A stretch of 64,000 bases of DNA from Chitinophagales bacterium (GTDB lineage: Bacteria > Bacteroidota > Bacteroidia > Chitinophagales > Chitinophagaceae), in NCBI GenBank assembly GCA_015655015.1, contig JAATFV010000226.1, positions 50,291-114,290 of the forward strand, written 5' to 3'. A model generated the notes under the pieces. It searched no databases. It was not told the DNA's origin and was given only the letters and a program-made list of their open reading frames with translations. The stretch's first letter is position 1. Every line of letters starts with the position of its first letter. Shown in pieces: positions 7,394-17,623 of this stretch. The position numbers were made by a program, and so were the translations under genes.

Positions 7394-10300
7394 TTTACCA
7401 AAACAACTGCTTTTCGCGGGGTGAGGACCCCCCCGCATAAACTACTGTTTGTTATGAGAATAACTGCACTTTCCTTTCTGTTTGTAGGCCTCCATATATC
7501 CCTGTGGGCCTTTTCACAAACAAGCATCAGCCTTTCTGTAAAGAAACAGCCGCTTTCAGCCGTGCTGGCCCTGATCGAGGAGAAGTCCGACTACCGGTTC
7601 CTATACCAGGAGTCCACTGTCTTTTCCAGGAAGGAAATAAGCCTGAAGGTGCAGAATGCCACCGTGGATCATGTACTTTCCCTGATCCTGGAAGGCACGG
7701 GGCTCGGCTACACTATCAATGATAATCACCTGGTTGTGATCGGGGAAAAAGAGGCCGCTGCCATTTCCGAACCGCCTCCCAACCTGGTGACAGGGACGGT
7801 AAAGAATGAGCGGGGGGATCCGCTTTCCAACGTGTCGGTATTGATAAAAGGCACTACCCGCGGGACGCAGACGGATGAAAGAGGCCGCTTCAGCATACAG
7901 GCTGCGGAAAGTGACAGCCTGCAGTTCTCTTATATTGGCTTTGAAACACGGGTAGTGAAAGCTGGTCGCGGGGCCAACCTCGATATTGTACTCATATCCG
8001 CCAGCCAGCAGATAAACGATGTGGTGGTGGTAGGATACAGTGATAAAAAGAAAAGCGAGTTGACCAGCGCCGTCACCGTCGTGACAGCAGATAAACTAAA
8101 GGATGTCACCACCAATGACATCGGATCGATGCTGCAGGGCAAGGTGGCGGGCCTGCAGGTGGTCAACAGCTCCGGCGCTCCCGGCGCGGCTGCGGAAATA
8201 CGGCTGAGAGGTATTTCTTCCGTGAATGCCTCTCAAAGTCCCCTCGTAGTGGTAGACGGGATCATCGGCGGGAACTATGATCCTAACGACGTAGAGACGA
8301 TCACCGTATTGAAAGATGCAGGGGCAACCGCTATGTATGGATCCCAGGCGAATGCGGGAGTGATCATCGTAACGACGAAAAAAGCAGCTGCCGGCAAGAC
8401 CCGGTTTGAAGCAAAACTTACCAGCGGTTTCCGGACGCCCGATTTCGGGAAAATGAAGATGATGACGGGCTCTCAATTGTATGAGCAGCAGAAACAGTAT
8501 TACCGGGATTATATCCCCGGGGATACGGGCAATTCTTATAAGGTCGATCTGCTGGAATTCATTAACGAACGCCCCCGCAGCTTGCGGACCCAGAATTATA
8601 ACTGGCTCACGGATATGTTCAAGAGGGCGCCGATGAACAATTTTTATTTTTCCGCCAGCGGCAAGACGGAAAAGAGCGATTATTACCTCGGACTGACCTA
8701 TTACGACGAAAAAGGCTCTTTCTTAAATACGGATTACCAGCGGATCAATCTGCGGGCTAATTCCACGCATCACTTCAGCCCGACGATCAGCCTTACCAAT
8801 AATTTGAATATGAGCGGCACCACCGGGAAAAGCTATGATTATAATGACGTTTATTATGCTTACCTGAACATGCCCTGGGACAATCCCTATGACAGCGCGG
8901 GCAAGCCGTTGTACGTAGACGGTAATTCCACGTTCAAATGGTGGTCAAGGGATAAGATCAATCCGATCCATACCGTTGCCAATTCCAATCATCCCTACAA
9001 GAATTTCGATGCGAATTATGATATGGACCTCAATGCCGGCATCACCAGCTGGCTCTCCTTCAGCAGCACGAACAGGCTATCCGCCGCTTACTTCAAAAGC
9101 TCGACCTATTATTCTCCGCTCGCCGCCGGGCAGTATAACGGGACGGGCTACCTGGATGAACAGAGTACACTCAACTACGGCTATATTTCCAATGACCTGC
9201 TGAAATTCAACTTTCAAATGGGCGAACATCGCATCAGCGGTCTGGCCGGCGTAGCTTTTGAAGGCAGCCATACGGAGCTGTCGGAGGCTTCGGGCAAAGG
9301 ATTGCCTATCGGGCTGCAGGTGCTGAGCGTGGTGTCTAACAGCCAGCTGGTCAAGGGCAGCAATGATGCCTCTATTATGCAATCCTATATTTCACAGGTG
9401 AACTATAGCTTCCGCGATAAATATTTTCTCACGGGTTCCTACCGGAGAGACGGCTCCTCTGCCTTCCCATCGGCAAACCGGTATGCTTCCTTCCCTTCCG
9501 TATCTGCGGCCTGGCTGGTCAGCAGGGAATCTTTCCTGGCTGCCGCCCGTTTCATCAACAACCTGAAGCTGAGACTTAGTTATGGTGTTACAGGATCACA
9601 GGATATCGGGTCTTCCCGTTATCTGGGCCTTTATTCCTTGTCCAGCCAATACAATAACCTCGTGGCGGCCGAGCCTTCTCAGCTGGCAAGCCCTAATCTT
9701 ACCTGGGAAAGCAAATACCAGTGGAATGCGGGCATCGATATCGGGTTGTTCCGACGGATCGACCTGACGGTGGATGTCTATAACAATGTCACGAAGAACC
9801 TGCTGCTCCAGGTATCACAACCGCTATCAGTAGGGTTCGAGCAAAGGTGGGAGAATACGGGGCAGATCGTCAATAATGGCATAGAGATCGGGTTGAGCAC
9901 CGCCAATATCGTTTCCCGCGACTTCAGCTGGAAAACGGATTTTAATATCAATTTCAACACCAATAAGCTCAGGCAATTTCCCGCTACCAATATCAGTACC
10001 CAATCTACCTGGAGCATTTCGCAGATCTACCGGGAGAAGGGCAACCTTTATGAATTCTATATGCCTAAATGGCTGGGAGTCGACCGGCAAACGGGAGCGC
10101 CCCTCTGGGAAGAGGTCACCAAAGACGCCCAGGGCGGCATAGTGAGCCGTCAGGCCACTTCCAATTATGACAGCGCCACGTACCAGGAAGTAGGGTCGCC
10201 GCTTCCTAAATTCCAGGGGGGCATCACCAATAGCTTCCGGTACAAGCGGGTCACGCTTAGCTTTAACGCCTATTTCCTTTCCGGCAACAAGGTGTTCAGC

Positions 10301-10711
10301 AATAGTCTGCGTTTCGTAGAGAACGATGGCAGCGAGCCTTATTATAACCAGGCCGTCCTCCCTAAGGGATACAGCATCTGGACAAAACCGGGAGATATCG
10401 CCACGGACCCGAGCCCGCAGAATGCCATGAATTCCACACAGACCTCCACCCGGTATTTAAAGGACGGCAGCTTCCTCTCTATCCGTAATATTTCGCTGGT
10501 CTATGAGCTGCCTCCGGTCTTCCTTAAAAGGCTGGGCGTAGACGGTGTGACGGTCGGTGTCTCCGCGGACAATGTGTATACGTTCACGAAATTCTTCGGC
10601 CAGGACCAGCAGGTCACCATCACCCCCGGAGTATATGTCATGCCCGGCGTTTCGGACTTTAAATATCCGAACAACCGGCAGTATTTATTCAACATCGATT
10701 TCAGATTTTAA
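7388..10711 (+). CDS. SusC/RagA-type TonB-dependent outer-membrane transporter
   Basis: 1107 residues, full length for the family. Order of parts: signal peptide (hydrophobic run about residues 20-44); STN signalling domain (about 45-120, 'LSLILEGTGLGYTINDNHLVVI'); carboxypeptidase-like beta domain (about 134-205, 'VTGTVKNERGDPLSNVSVLIKG'); plug (about 215-330, 'GKVAGLQVVNSSGAPGAAAEIR', 'ATAMYGSQANAGVIIVTTKK'); then the beta barrel, ending in an aromatic residue ('FNIDFRF'). The STN domain marks it as a signal-transducing receptor that talks to FecR and the sigma factor upstream. Together with the SusD lipoprotein that follows it should import oligosaccharides; the substrate is not visible here. 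Confidence 0.95.
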   Translation: MKFTKTTAFRGVRTPPHKLLFVMRITALSFLFVGLHISLWAFSQTSISLSVKKQPLSAVLALIEEKSDYRFLYQESTVFSRKEISLKVQNATVDHVLSLILEGTGLGYTINDNHLVVIGEKEAAAISEPPPNLVTGTVKNERGDPLSNVSVLIKGTTRGTQTDERGRFSIQAAESDSLQFSYIGFETRVVKAGRGANLDIVLISASQQINDVVVVGYSDKKKSELTSAVTVVTADKLKDVTTNDIGSMLQGKVAGLQVVNSSGAPGAAAEIRLRGISSVNASQSPLVVVDGIIGGNYDPNDVETITVLKDAGATAMYGSQANAGVIIVTTKKAAAGKTRFEAKLTSGFRTPDFGKMKMMTGSQLYEQQKQYYRDYIPGDTGNSYKVDLLEFINERPRSLRTQNYNWLTDMFKRAPMNNFYFSASGKTEKSDYYLGLTYYDEKGSFLNTDYQRINLRANSTHHFSPTISLTNNLNMSGTTGKSYDYNDVYYAYLNMPWDNPYDSAGKPLYVDGNSTFKWWSRDKINPIHTVANSNHPYKNFDANYDMDLNAGITSWLSFSSTNRLSAAYFKSSTYYSPLAAGQYNGTGYLDEQSTLNYGYISNDLLKFNFQMGEHRISGLAGVAFEGSHTELSEASGKGLPIGLQVLSVVSNSQLVKGSNDASIMQSYISQVNYSFRDKYFLTGSYRRDGSSAFPSANRYASFPSVSAAWLVSRESFLAAARFINNLKLRLSYGVTGSQDIGSSRYLGLYSLSSQYNNLVAAEPSQLASPNLTWESKYQWNAGIDIGLFRRIDLTVDVYNNVTKNLLLQVSQPLSVGFEQRWENTGQIVNNGIEIGLSTANIVSRDFSWKTDFNINFNTNKLRQFPATNISTQSTWSISQIYREKGNLYEFYMPKWLGVDRQTGAPLWEEVTKDAQGGIVSRQATSNYDSATYQEVGSPLPKFQGGITNSFRYKRVTLSFNAYFLSGNKVFSNSLRFVENDGSEPYYNQAVLPKGYSIWTKPGDIATDPSPQNAMNSTQTSTRYLKDGSFLSIRNISLVYELPPVFLKRLGVDGVTVGVSADNVYTFTKFFGQDQQVTITPGVYVMPGVSDFKYPNNRQYLFNIDFRF

Positions 10712-10712
10712 T

Positions 10713-12353
10713 ATGCCTACTGCACTAAAATATTATAGTATGAACCGACTATTTAAAGATCAGGCTCCTGCCACGCGGATATTGAACCGTTGTCTGCGGG
10801 GAATTTTTCCGGCTCATGGAAAAGTGGCTCATAGAAAAGTAAAGGGAGGAATATTCTTTTGCATAGTGATGCCTGTTCTCTTCAGTCTGACAGGCTGCGT
10901 AAAGGACGTTAACCCCAGCGACTCCATTACTACAGTCAGCATCACTACTACCAACGATGGCCTTGTCAATGCCGTCAACGGGGCGTATGCCTTATTGAAA
11001 GACCATGTGGAATTCGCCGGGAATACCGATGACAATAATATGTACCTGCGCCAGTATTTTCAATGTTCGGATTTTGCCAGCGATGATATCGTCTGCGGGC
11101 AGACGACCACGGACCCGCTCTTCTATAGTTTTTCCCTCGGGCATACACCCACCCAGACCAATATGCGCTATTTCTGGTATATTTCCTATAAGATCATCAA
11201 TGACGTGAATACGGTCATCGAGGCGGCGGAAAAGATAGCCAACCCTCCTGCGGCGACCAGCCAGCTGCTGGGAGAATGTTATTTTTTACGGGCTTTCGCA
11301 AATTTCAACCTGGTGAAGTTCTATGCGATGCCGTATACGGAAGCCGCTGCCGGGCCCGGGATCATTTTACGTACTTCCAGCGCCGACCCGGCTTTGAAAG
11401 CCCGGTCCACCGTGCAGGAAGTCTATCAGGCGATTATCGGGGACGCTGCAAAAGGGGCTGCCCTGATGAATACGTCGAGGGGAGCTATGTATGCCTCCAA
11501 AGAAGCGGCCTGGGCGCTCCTGTCAAGGGCCTATCTCTATGAAGACAATAAGGACAGCACGATATATTATTCCAGCCAGGTGATCAATTCCGGAAAATTC
11601 AGCCTGTGTACGGCCGCTACGTATCCATCTCTTTTCGCCAATGCCGCTACTACCCCGGAGACCATCTTTTGTGTGGCCTTCACCACCGCGGAAGATTATG
11701 GGAAGTTCGGATCGATTGCCTCGATGATCTATTCCAATGGTAATTCCGGGTGGGGGGAGGAATATGCCTCCCAGTCGCTGCGGGATACCATGTCCGCGCA
11801 TCCGGAAGATGTCCGATGGTCCTATATCACACCCAATACGGTAGGTGGCGTCGTTCAAAAGAAGAACGGCATCGAGATGTATTATATCTCCAAATTTTCC
11901 GGCCAGGGAGGAAGCCCGACCAATAGCTCGCCCATTATGTTCCGGCTGGCTGAAATGTACCTGAACAGGGCTGAAGCGGAAGCCAAGGCCGGCCAGACGG
12001 CCGATGCGCTCAATGATGTGGATATGATCCGGACGAACAGGGGGCTGCAGGGCAGCCTGTATAACGGACAGGTCCCTGCCGGCCAGTCCGCCCTCGACGT
12101 CGTGCTGAAGGAAAGACGCATCGAGCTGGCCTTCGAAGGGCATCGCAGCTTCGATGTATACCGGAATAAGCTGAGCCTGAACCGTACCTATTGGGGGTAT
12201 CATCTTGCGAATCTCAAGGAATCGGATATTGACCTTTCGGTGTTGCCTTCCGGGTATCCTAACATGATCATTACGCCTGATAATCCTAAGATCATCTATT
12301 ACATCCCGATCGACGAGATCGAGACCAACCCCTTATGTACACAAAACAATTGA
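10713..12353 (+). CDS. SusD/RagB family glycan-binding lipoprotein
   Basis: About 546 residues from the ATG at 10713, 2 bases after the susC stop. The open frame extends further upstream, but that part overlaps susC in another frame. A second ATG at 10740 is possible. The lipobox is 'LFSLTGC', so the chain is anchored to the outer membrane. SusD features: 'ECYFLRAFANFNLVKFYAMPY', the TPR-like helical core, and the C-terminal 'FRLAEMYLNRAEAEAKAGQ' and 'LKERRIELAFEGHRSFDVYRNK'. It forms the lid of the SusC pore and binds glycans. Confidence 0.93.
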   Translation: MPTALKYYSMNRLFKDQAPATRILNRCLRGIFPAHGKVAHRKVKGGIFFCIVMPVLFSLTGCVKDVNPSDSITTVSITTTNDGLVNAVNGAYALLKDHVEFAGNTDDNNMYLRQYFQCSDFASDDIVCGQTTTDPLFYSFSLGHTPTQTNMRYFWYISYKIINDVNTVIEAAEKIANPPAATSQLLGECYFLRAFANFNLVKFYAMPYTEAAAGPGIILRTSSADPALKARSTVQEVYQAIIGDAAKGAALMNTSRGAMYASKEAAWALLSRAYLYEDNKDSTIYYSSQVINSGKFSLCTAATYPSLFANAATTPETIFCVAFTTAEDYGKFGSIASMIYSNGNSGWGEEYASQSLRDTMSAHPEDVRWSYITPNTVGGVVQKKNGIEMYYISKFSGQGGSPTNSSPIMFRLAEMYLNRAEAEAKAGQTADALNDVDMIRTNRGLQGSLYNGQVPAGQSALDVVLKERRIELAFEGHRSFDVYRNKLSLNRTYWGYHLANLKESDIDLSVLPSGYPNMIITPDNPKIIYYIPIDEIETNPLCTQNN

Positions 12354-12393
12354 GGAGACTGCCGACTTTATTTTCAATGAAAAAATTAAAACT

Positions 12394-13260
12394 ATGCGTC
12401 TTACAAGAATTATAAAGTTTACCCTGCCGGTCCTTTTCCTGACCTGGTGCAGCGGCTGTAAAAAAGACGGGGCCAAGCCGCAGGCCGATATCTTTTATAC
12501 GATCAGTCTCGATGGCTATACCGTGACTTTTACGAATCAAACCACCGGCGCCGCTACCTATAAATGGGATTTCGGAGACGGCGCCACTTCTACGGACGAA
12601 AGCCCGACCCATACGTATCCCGGCAAAGGGAAATATGTTCCTACCCTGTATGCCACCACGGCTTCGGGCGTTACCGACGAAGGCTCTACCGTGATCCATA
12701 TATCCAAGTCATCGGCGGTGAAGCTGGACGACAATACGTTGTCGGACTGGGATACGGTGACGCATAACGTGGTGTTGGCGACAGGCCCCGACGGCGGCAA
12801 TTTTATCAAGGCCAAGTTCGACTATAACAGTACGAATGTGTTCTTTTATTTCGAAATGAACAGTACGGTAGCGAATGGCGACATTTTCGATTGGTACCTC
12901 GATACGGATAACAATCCTGCCACGGGATTTCTCAATTCGTCATTCGCCGGGGGCGGTTACGATATACTGCTGGAAGGGGCCATGCTGCAGGACTGGCTCG
13001 ATCCGTTCTTTTTCAGCGGGGCCGATCAGAACAGCTTTTCCTGGAGTCAGCAGACCATTTCCGAATTTTACCAGATCGGTACGGTGGTACAGGATGGCGG
13101 TGTTCTCAAATTCGAAGGCTCCTTCAAACGGTCGAAGCTGAAAGGGCTCACGGGTACGGGCCTTCGGTTGGGCGTTACGGCCACCAAGAGCGACTGGAGC
13201 GTCACACTGGGGACATTCCCTGATCAGGGCACGGCCTTTTATCTTGACATGACAGATTAA
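12394..13260 (+). CDS. PKD-domain lipoprotein
   Basis: 288 residues. The signal peptide ends in a lipobox 'CSGC' followed by Lys-Lys. A PKD domain follows at about residues 38-110, with the hallmark 'YKWDFGDGATS' and 'PTHTYPGKGKY'. The C-terminal about 170 residues form a beta-rich domain with 'DWYLDTDNNPATGF', which resembles the carbohydrate-binding folds in proteins that follow SusD. Placed 40 bases after SusD, it is a likely surface glycan-binding accessory protein of this locus. Its ligand is not known. Confidence 0.82.
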   Translation: MRLTRIIKFTLPVLFLTWCSGCKKDGAKPQADIFYTISLDGYTVTFTNQTTGAATYKWDFGDGATSTDESPTHTYPGKGKYVPTLYATTASGVTDEGSTVIHISKSSAVKLDDNTLSDWDTVTHNVVLATGPDGGNFIKAKFDYNSTNVFFYFEMNSTVANGDIFDWYLDTDNNPATGFLNSSFAGGGYDILLEGAMLQDWLDPFFFSGADQNSFSWSQQTISEFYQIGTVVQDGGVLKFEGSFKRSKLKGLTGTGLRLGVTATKSDWSVTLGTFPDQGTAFYLDMTD

Positions 13261-13270
13261 TAAAATTATT

Positions 13271-14833
13271 ATGAGCTATCTCTTTCATAATTCTCCCCTG
13301 AAAAGGGGCCTGCCGGTCTTTGCGTTATTGGTCTGCCTGGTCCCGCTGATGCAATGCGGGAAGATCGATGCTGCTATCTATACTCCTCCGCCAACGGATA
13401 CGGTGGCTTATACGAAAAGCGACAGCGATTTTGCGAATCCGGAGCGGGGTTTTTACCGCTACTCGGAAACGGATGCCGGCAGCTATACGCCGCTGGACAG
13501 CAACCAGCTCAAGTCCTGGCGTACCTTGCAGCAGGCGGACGGGGGCGGTACTTACAAGATCTACAGCACCCTGGTATTCCGGTATTTTATCCTGACCGGC
13601 TTCACCCATACCCCGCTGCCGGCCAATCTGCTGGACAAGATAAAAGCGGATTTTGTTGTCGCGAGGCGGGCCGGCGTTAAGCTGATCCCGAGATTTGCGT
13701 ATACACAAACGGCCAATCCGGGCAACTGCCCGGAAGGGTTTATCTGTCCGTTGTACGGTGATGCGCCGAAAGAGATGGTCTTACAGCATATCGCGCAGCT
13801 AAAGCCGCTGCTTCAGGACAATGCGGATGTAATTGCCTGTATGCAGCTGGGCCTCATCGGTGTCTGGGGGGAGAATTATTATACGGACTATTTCGGCGAT
13901 GCCTCCTCGAACAGCGCCGGGCAGCTGTTCGATAATAACTGGCAGGACAGGATAGACGTATTGAAAGCCCTGCTGGACGCCCTGCCTGCGGACCGGATGG
14001 TGCAGGTGCGTTATCCGCAGATCAAACAGCGGCTGGTATACGGCATCGATGCCCTTACTTCTTCGGCTGCCCTCACGGAAACGGAAGCGTTCTCCGGCAC
14101 CTACAAGGCGCGTATCGGTATGCACAATGATTGCTTTCTCTCCGGCGTGGGAGATTACGGGACCTATGATGACTACGGCAACTCATCTACGCCAAGGCAA
14201 TCGGCGATCACCCCGCTGACGGCCTATGCCCAACAGGACAATAAATACACAGCGGTAGGAGGGGAGACCTGCGACGATACCTATAGTCCGCAGAATGACT
14301 GCGAGAATGCCGGGATGGCCCAGACGGTGATGAGCGGTCTGCATTATAGTTTTTTGAACTGCGCCTATAACAATGACGTGAATAATGATTGGGTAGACGG
14401 CGGCTGCATGGATAATATAAAGAAGGATCTGGGGTATCGATTCGTACTGAAGAGCGGGATTTATCCCGGGGCTGCCGTAAAAGCCGGCATGGAATTTACC
14501 TTTAGCCTGAACCTTAAAAATGAAGGATATGCCTCTCCCTTCAATGAACGCCCTGTAAGGCTGATCCTGCGTCAACAGGCAGGCGGCAAAGAATATTCCT
14601 ATTCTCTGGCGGCGGACCCGAGAAGGTGGTATAGCGGGGATATACGGGTGAATGGGACTGTTCTCACGGATGCGGCGATGTCTAAAGGAAAATACGATCT
14701 TTTCCTTTACCTGCCGGATAAATATTCTTCTATTACGGCCCGGCCGGAATATGCCATTCGCCTGGCGAATGCCAATGTCTGGGAGGCCGGTACGGGGTAT
14801 AATAAGCTTTCTGCAACGATAACTATTGATTAA
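13271..14833 (+). CDS. DUF4874/DUF4832 domain lipoprotein
   Basis: 520 residues with a signal peptide ending in 'LMQC'. The N-terminal part has 'DFANPERGFYRY', 'RYFILTGF' and 'GVKLIPRFAYTQ', the DUF4874 pattern of a barrel-like domain. The later part ('GVWGENYYTDYFG', 'GYRFVLKSGIYPGA', 'NLKNEGYASPFNERPV') fits DUF4832. Proteins of this kind occur in glycan loci, and a glycosidase or glycan-binding role has been suggested from context only. It lies 10 bases after the PKD gene and 9 before the GH31 gene, so it belongs to the same operon. Confidence 0.8.
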   Translation: MSYLFHNSPLKRGLPVFALLVCLVPLMQCGKIDAAIYTPPPTDTVAYTKSDSDFANPERGFYRYSETDAGSYTPLDSNQLKSWRTLQQADGGGTYKIYSTLVFRYFILTGFTHTPLPANLLDKIKADFVVARRAGVKLIPRFAYTQTANPGNCPEGFICPLYGDAPKEMVLQHIAQLKPLLQDNADVIACMQLGLIGVWGENYYTDYFGDASSNSAGQLFDNNWQDRIDVLKALLDALPADRMVQVRYPQIKQRLVYGIDALTSSAALTETEAFSGTYKARIGMHNDCFLSGVGDYGTYDDYGNSSTPRQSAITPLTAYAQQDNKYTAVGGETCDDTYSPQNDCENAGMAQTVMSGLHYSFLNCAYNNDVNNDWVDGGCMDNIKKDLGYRFVLKSGIYPGAAVKAGMEFTFSLNLKNEGYASPFNERPVRLILRQQAGGKEYSYSLAADPRRWYSGDIRVNGTVLTDAAMSKGKYDLFLYLPDKYSSITARPEYAIRLANANVWEAGTGYNKLSATITID

Positions 14834-14842
14834 TAAAGAGGG

Positions 14843-16492
14843 ATGACTATTATGAGATCATGTATCCGGTATTTGTTCATGCTCAGCATGATGGCGCAGG
14901 CTTTTCCGGTGATGGCCCAATCAGAGCGAACTGTGCTTCTGCTGGCCGGCGAGAAATGGTGGGGAGGGGCGGTGACGGAGGGGCAGCGGATGCCTTTTGA
15001 AGCAGGGTATTCACTAGACCTGAGAGGGGACAACAGGGGCAACCAGGCGGCTCCCTTGCTGTTGTCTTCAGCGGGACGATTTGTCTGGAGCGGGCAGCCC
15101 TTTCAGTTCAGGGTGGGCAAAGACAGCCTGATCTTATCAGGAATAACGGATACGGTGATCGTCGGCGGGGCCGGCCACACGCTGGCGGACGCCTACCAGG
15201 AAGTTTCTTCGCGTTACTTTCCCCCTTCGGGTAAAATGCCTGACAGCCTGCTGATAGGGCGTCCGCAGTATAACACCTGGATAGAGCTGATCTATGACCA
15301 GAACCAAAAAGATATATTGAAGTATGCACATGCTATCATTGATAATGGGTTTTTACCGGGGGTATTCATGATCGATGACAACTGGTTTGACAGCTATGGA
15401 AGGTTCCTGTTCAGGAAAGACCGGTTTCCCGATGCAAAGGAGATGATCCGCGAACTGCACCGGCTTGGTTTTAAAGTGATGGTGTGGGTATCGCCGTTCA
15501 TTAGCCCGGACGGTGAGGTCTTTCGGGAAGCGTTGGCCAAAAGGATCATTCTGTATGATAATAAAGGAAAGGATACTTTACAGTGGCCGTTTGCTGAAGA
15601 GCCGGCCCTGATCCATTGGTGGAATGGGTATAGCGCGCTGCTGGATTTTACGAATCCGGCCGCTGTGTTATGGTTCAACGACCAGCTCCGCTTCGTGACC
15701 GAAGAATATGGAGTGGACGGATTCAAATTCGATGCAGGCGATACGGAGTTTTATCCCGGGAATATAGTGTCCTACCGGAAGGCCAATGCCAATGAACAGT
15801 GTGAATTGTGGGGCTCCTTTGGCCTTGAATATCCATTAAATGAATACCGGGCCATGTGGAAGAGAGGCGGCCAGCCTTTGGCAGAAAGGCTCCGGGATAA
15901 GGCGCATACTTTTGAGGACCTGCAGAAACTGATCCCTCATGCCACCGCTGCCGGATTATTGGGATATCCTTTTGTCTGTCCGGATATGATCGGCGGAGGA
16001 GATTTCAGCTCCTTTACCGGAAACAAGCCTGTTAACCAGGATCTTGTTGTGCGATCGGCGCAATGCCAGGCGCTGATGCCCATGATGCAGTTCTCCGTCG
16101 CTCCCTGGCGCGTACTTGATCCCGTTCATTTGGAGGCAGTAAAAAAGGCAGTTGCCTTACGGACTGTATTCACCCCTGTCCTTTTGCAGCTGGCCAGGCA
16201 GGCGGCCGCTACCGGGATCCCTGTCGTTCGCAGCCTGGAATACGTTTTTCCCCATCAGGGTCTTGAAAACGTACAGGATGAATTTATGTTGGGGGATGAA
16301 TGGTTGATCGCTCCTGTTTTAACGTCTTCCTCCCGGAGGAAGATTGTTTTCCCTGCGGGTGGCTGGAGAGATGCGGAAGGAACACTATTTAAAGGACCCG
16401 GGGTGAAGGAATTGGATATTCCTATTGACAAACTGGCTTTTTTTGAGCGGGTCCGGCAGGGAGAACAACATCGGCATACCCGTTCCAGATGA
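14843..16492 (+). CDS. Glycoside hydrolase family 31
   Basis: 549 residues with an N-terminal signal peptide ('FMLSMMAQAFPVMAQ'). The alpha-glycosidase barrel shows 'GVFMIDDNWFD', 'KVMVWVSPFISPDGE' and 'VDGFKFDAGD', in which Asp297 is the likely nucleophile; Asp381 in 'CPDMIGG' is the candidate acid/base. The KFDAGD form of the nucleophile motif recalls the MYORG-like branch of GH31, which includes alpha-galactosidases, so alpha-galactose release is a better guess than alpha-glucose, but this is from memory. The ATG at 14852 is an alternative start. It is the only clear hydrolase in the locus, so the target is probably a small alpha-linked sugar or side chain. Confidence 0.88.
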   Translation: MTIMRSCIRYLFMLSMMAQAFPVMAQSERTVLLLAGEKWWGGAVTEGQRMPFEAGYSLDLRGDNRGNQAAPLLLSSAGRFVWSGQPFQFRVGKDSLILSGITDTVIVGGAGHTLADAYQEVSSRYFPPSGKMPDSLLIGRPQYNTWIELIYDQNQKDILKYAHAIIDNGFLPGVFMIDDNWFDSYGRFLFRKDRFPDAKEMIRELHRLGFKVMVWVSPFISPDGEVFREALAKRIILYDNKGKDTLQWPFAEEPALIHWWNGYSALLDFTNPAAVLWFNDQLRFVTEEYGVDGFKFDAGDTEFYPGNIVSYRKANANEQCELWGSFGLEYPLNEYRAMWKRGGQPLAERLRDKAHTFEDLQKLIPHATAAGLLGYPFVCPDMIGGGDFSSFTGNKPVNQDLVVRSAQCQALMPMMQFSVAPWRVLDPVHLEAVKKAVALRTVFTPVLLQLARQAAATGIPVVRSLEYVFPHQGLENVQDEFMLGDEWLIAPVLTSSSRRKIVFPAGGWRDAEGTLFKGPGVKELDIPIDKLAFFERVRQGEQHRHTRSR

Positions 16493-16514
16493 GCCTGCCT
16501 GTAAAATTAATGAC

Positions 16515-17540
16515 ATGTCACTAAAGCCCATTACCATGAAAGAGATCGCCGGCAGGCTGGACATCTCGATCAGCACGGTGTCGCGGGCGCTGAGCGATCA
16601 GCGCAATATCAGCCAGGCAACCAAGTTAAGAGTAAGGCGGCTGGTAAAGGAGCTGAATTTCCAGCCCGATCAGCGGGCTATCTCCTTCAAGCAGAAAAAG
16701 ACCTTTACGATCGGGGTGGTGTTGCCTGATCTCTGGGAATCGTTCTTTTCCGAAGCGATCAGCGGGATCGAGGAGCAGGTCAATGCCTCCGGGTATATGG
16801 TGCTCATCGGGCAATCGCATGATGATGAAGAGAAGGAGAGGGAGATCCTGACGATGATGCGGACGCACCGGGTGGATGGCCTCCTTATCTCCATTGCGAG
16901 GAACACGGCCAACTATGAGCACTTCGAGGCCCTCCGTAAACGGGATATCCCTGTCGTATTCTTCGACCGGATCCCGAATATGAGCAATATCCATTACATA
17001 GCCTGTAATATGGAATCGGGCACTATGCAGGCCATGAAATTTCTATTGAAAAAAGGGCATCGGGTGATCGGGCTGATCAATGGCCCCGACGGTCTTTCTG
17101 CCAGCCAGGAAAGAAGACAGGGATATATCAAGGCGCTTGTAAAACACCGGCTTAAGTTCGATCCATCCCTGGTGATACCGTGCGATCTGACCAAGACAGG
17201 TACACAAGCTGTCATGCAACAGCTGTTGTCCCAGAAAAGAAAACCTACGGCTATATTAACTTTCAATGATTATGTTGCGATGGATGCTATCCAATATGCC
17301 AGATCGCTGAAACTGAAGATCAACAGGGATATCATCTTCGTGAGTTATGCTAATTCGCCCATGAACTATTATATGGAGTTCCCGCCCATCGCATCGGTGG
17401 AACAATATCCATTCCGGCAAGGTCAGCAGGCGGCCGACGTCTTACTGGAATTGCTGAACAGTAAGGACCGGCCGGACAGCCTTCCTTTTTACCGTATTAT
17501 CCTGGAGTCGCAGCTCGTCATACCGGGGGCCAGATCATGA
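16515..17540 (+). CDS. LacI family transcriptional regulator
   Basis: About 341 residues from the ATG at 16515; the frame is open upstream, but those codons overlap the end of the GH31 gene. The N-terminal LacI helix-turn-helix is clear: 'TMKEIAGRLDISISTVSRALS'. The hinge helix and the periplasmic-binding-protein-like sugar-binding domain follow ('TIGVVLPDLWESFFSEAISGI', 'DGLLISIA', 'PVVFFDRI', 'AILTFNDYVAMDA'). Being the last gene of the glycan locus, it probably senses a sugar released by the GH31 enzyme, adding a second control beside the sigma/FecR system. Confidence 0.92.
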   Translation: MSLKPITMKEIAGRLDISISTVSRALSDQRNISQATKLRVRRLVKELNFQPDQRAISFKQKKTFTIGVVLPDLWESFFSEAISGIEEQVNASGYMVLIGQSHDDEEKEREILTMMRTHRVDGLLISIARNTANYEHFEALRKRDIPVVFFDRIPNMSNIHYIACNMESGTMQAMKFLLKKGHRVIGLINGPDGLSASQERRQGYIKALVKHRLKFDPSLVIPCDLTKTGTQAVMQQLLSQKRKPTAILTFNDYVAMDAIQYARSLKLKINRDIIFVSYANSPMNYYMEFPPIASVEQYPFRQGQQAADVLLELLNSKDRPDSLPFYRIILESQLVIPGARS

Positions 17541-17623
17541 ATGCCGGACATTGTCCGAACCGGTCTTTGAAGCCATTCTCTCTTTCCCTGCTCCGGTGGC
17601 GGTAGAAGGGACTGACCTGCCTG

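Noticed and set aside
10557..10712. 5' extension of the SusD frame
   Set aside because: It overlaps the end of susC in another frame; the signal peptide and lipobox fit a start at 10713.
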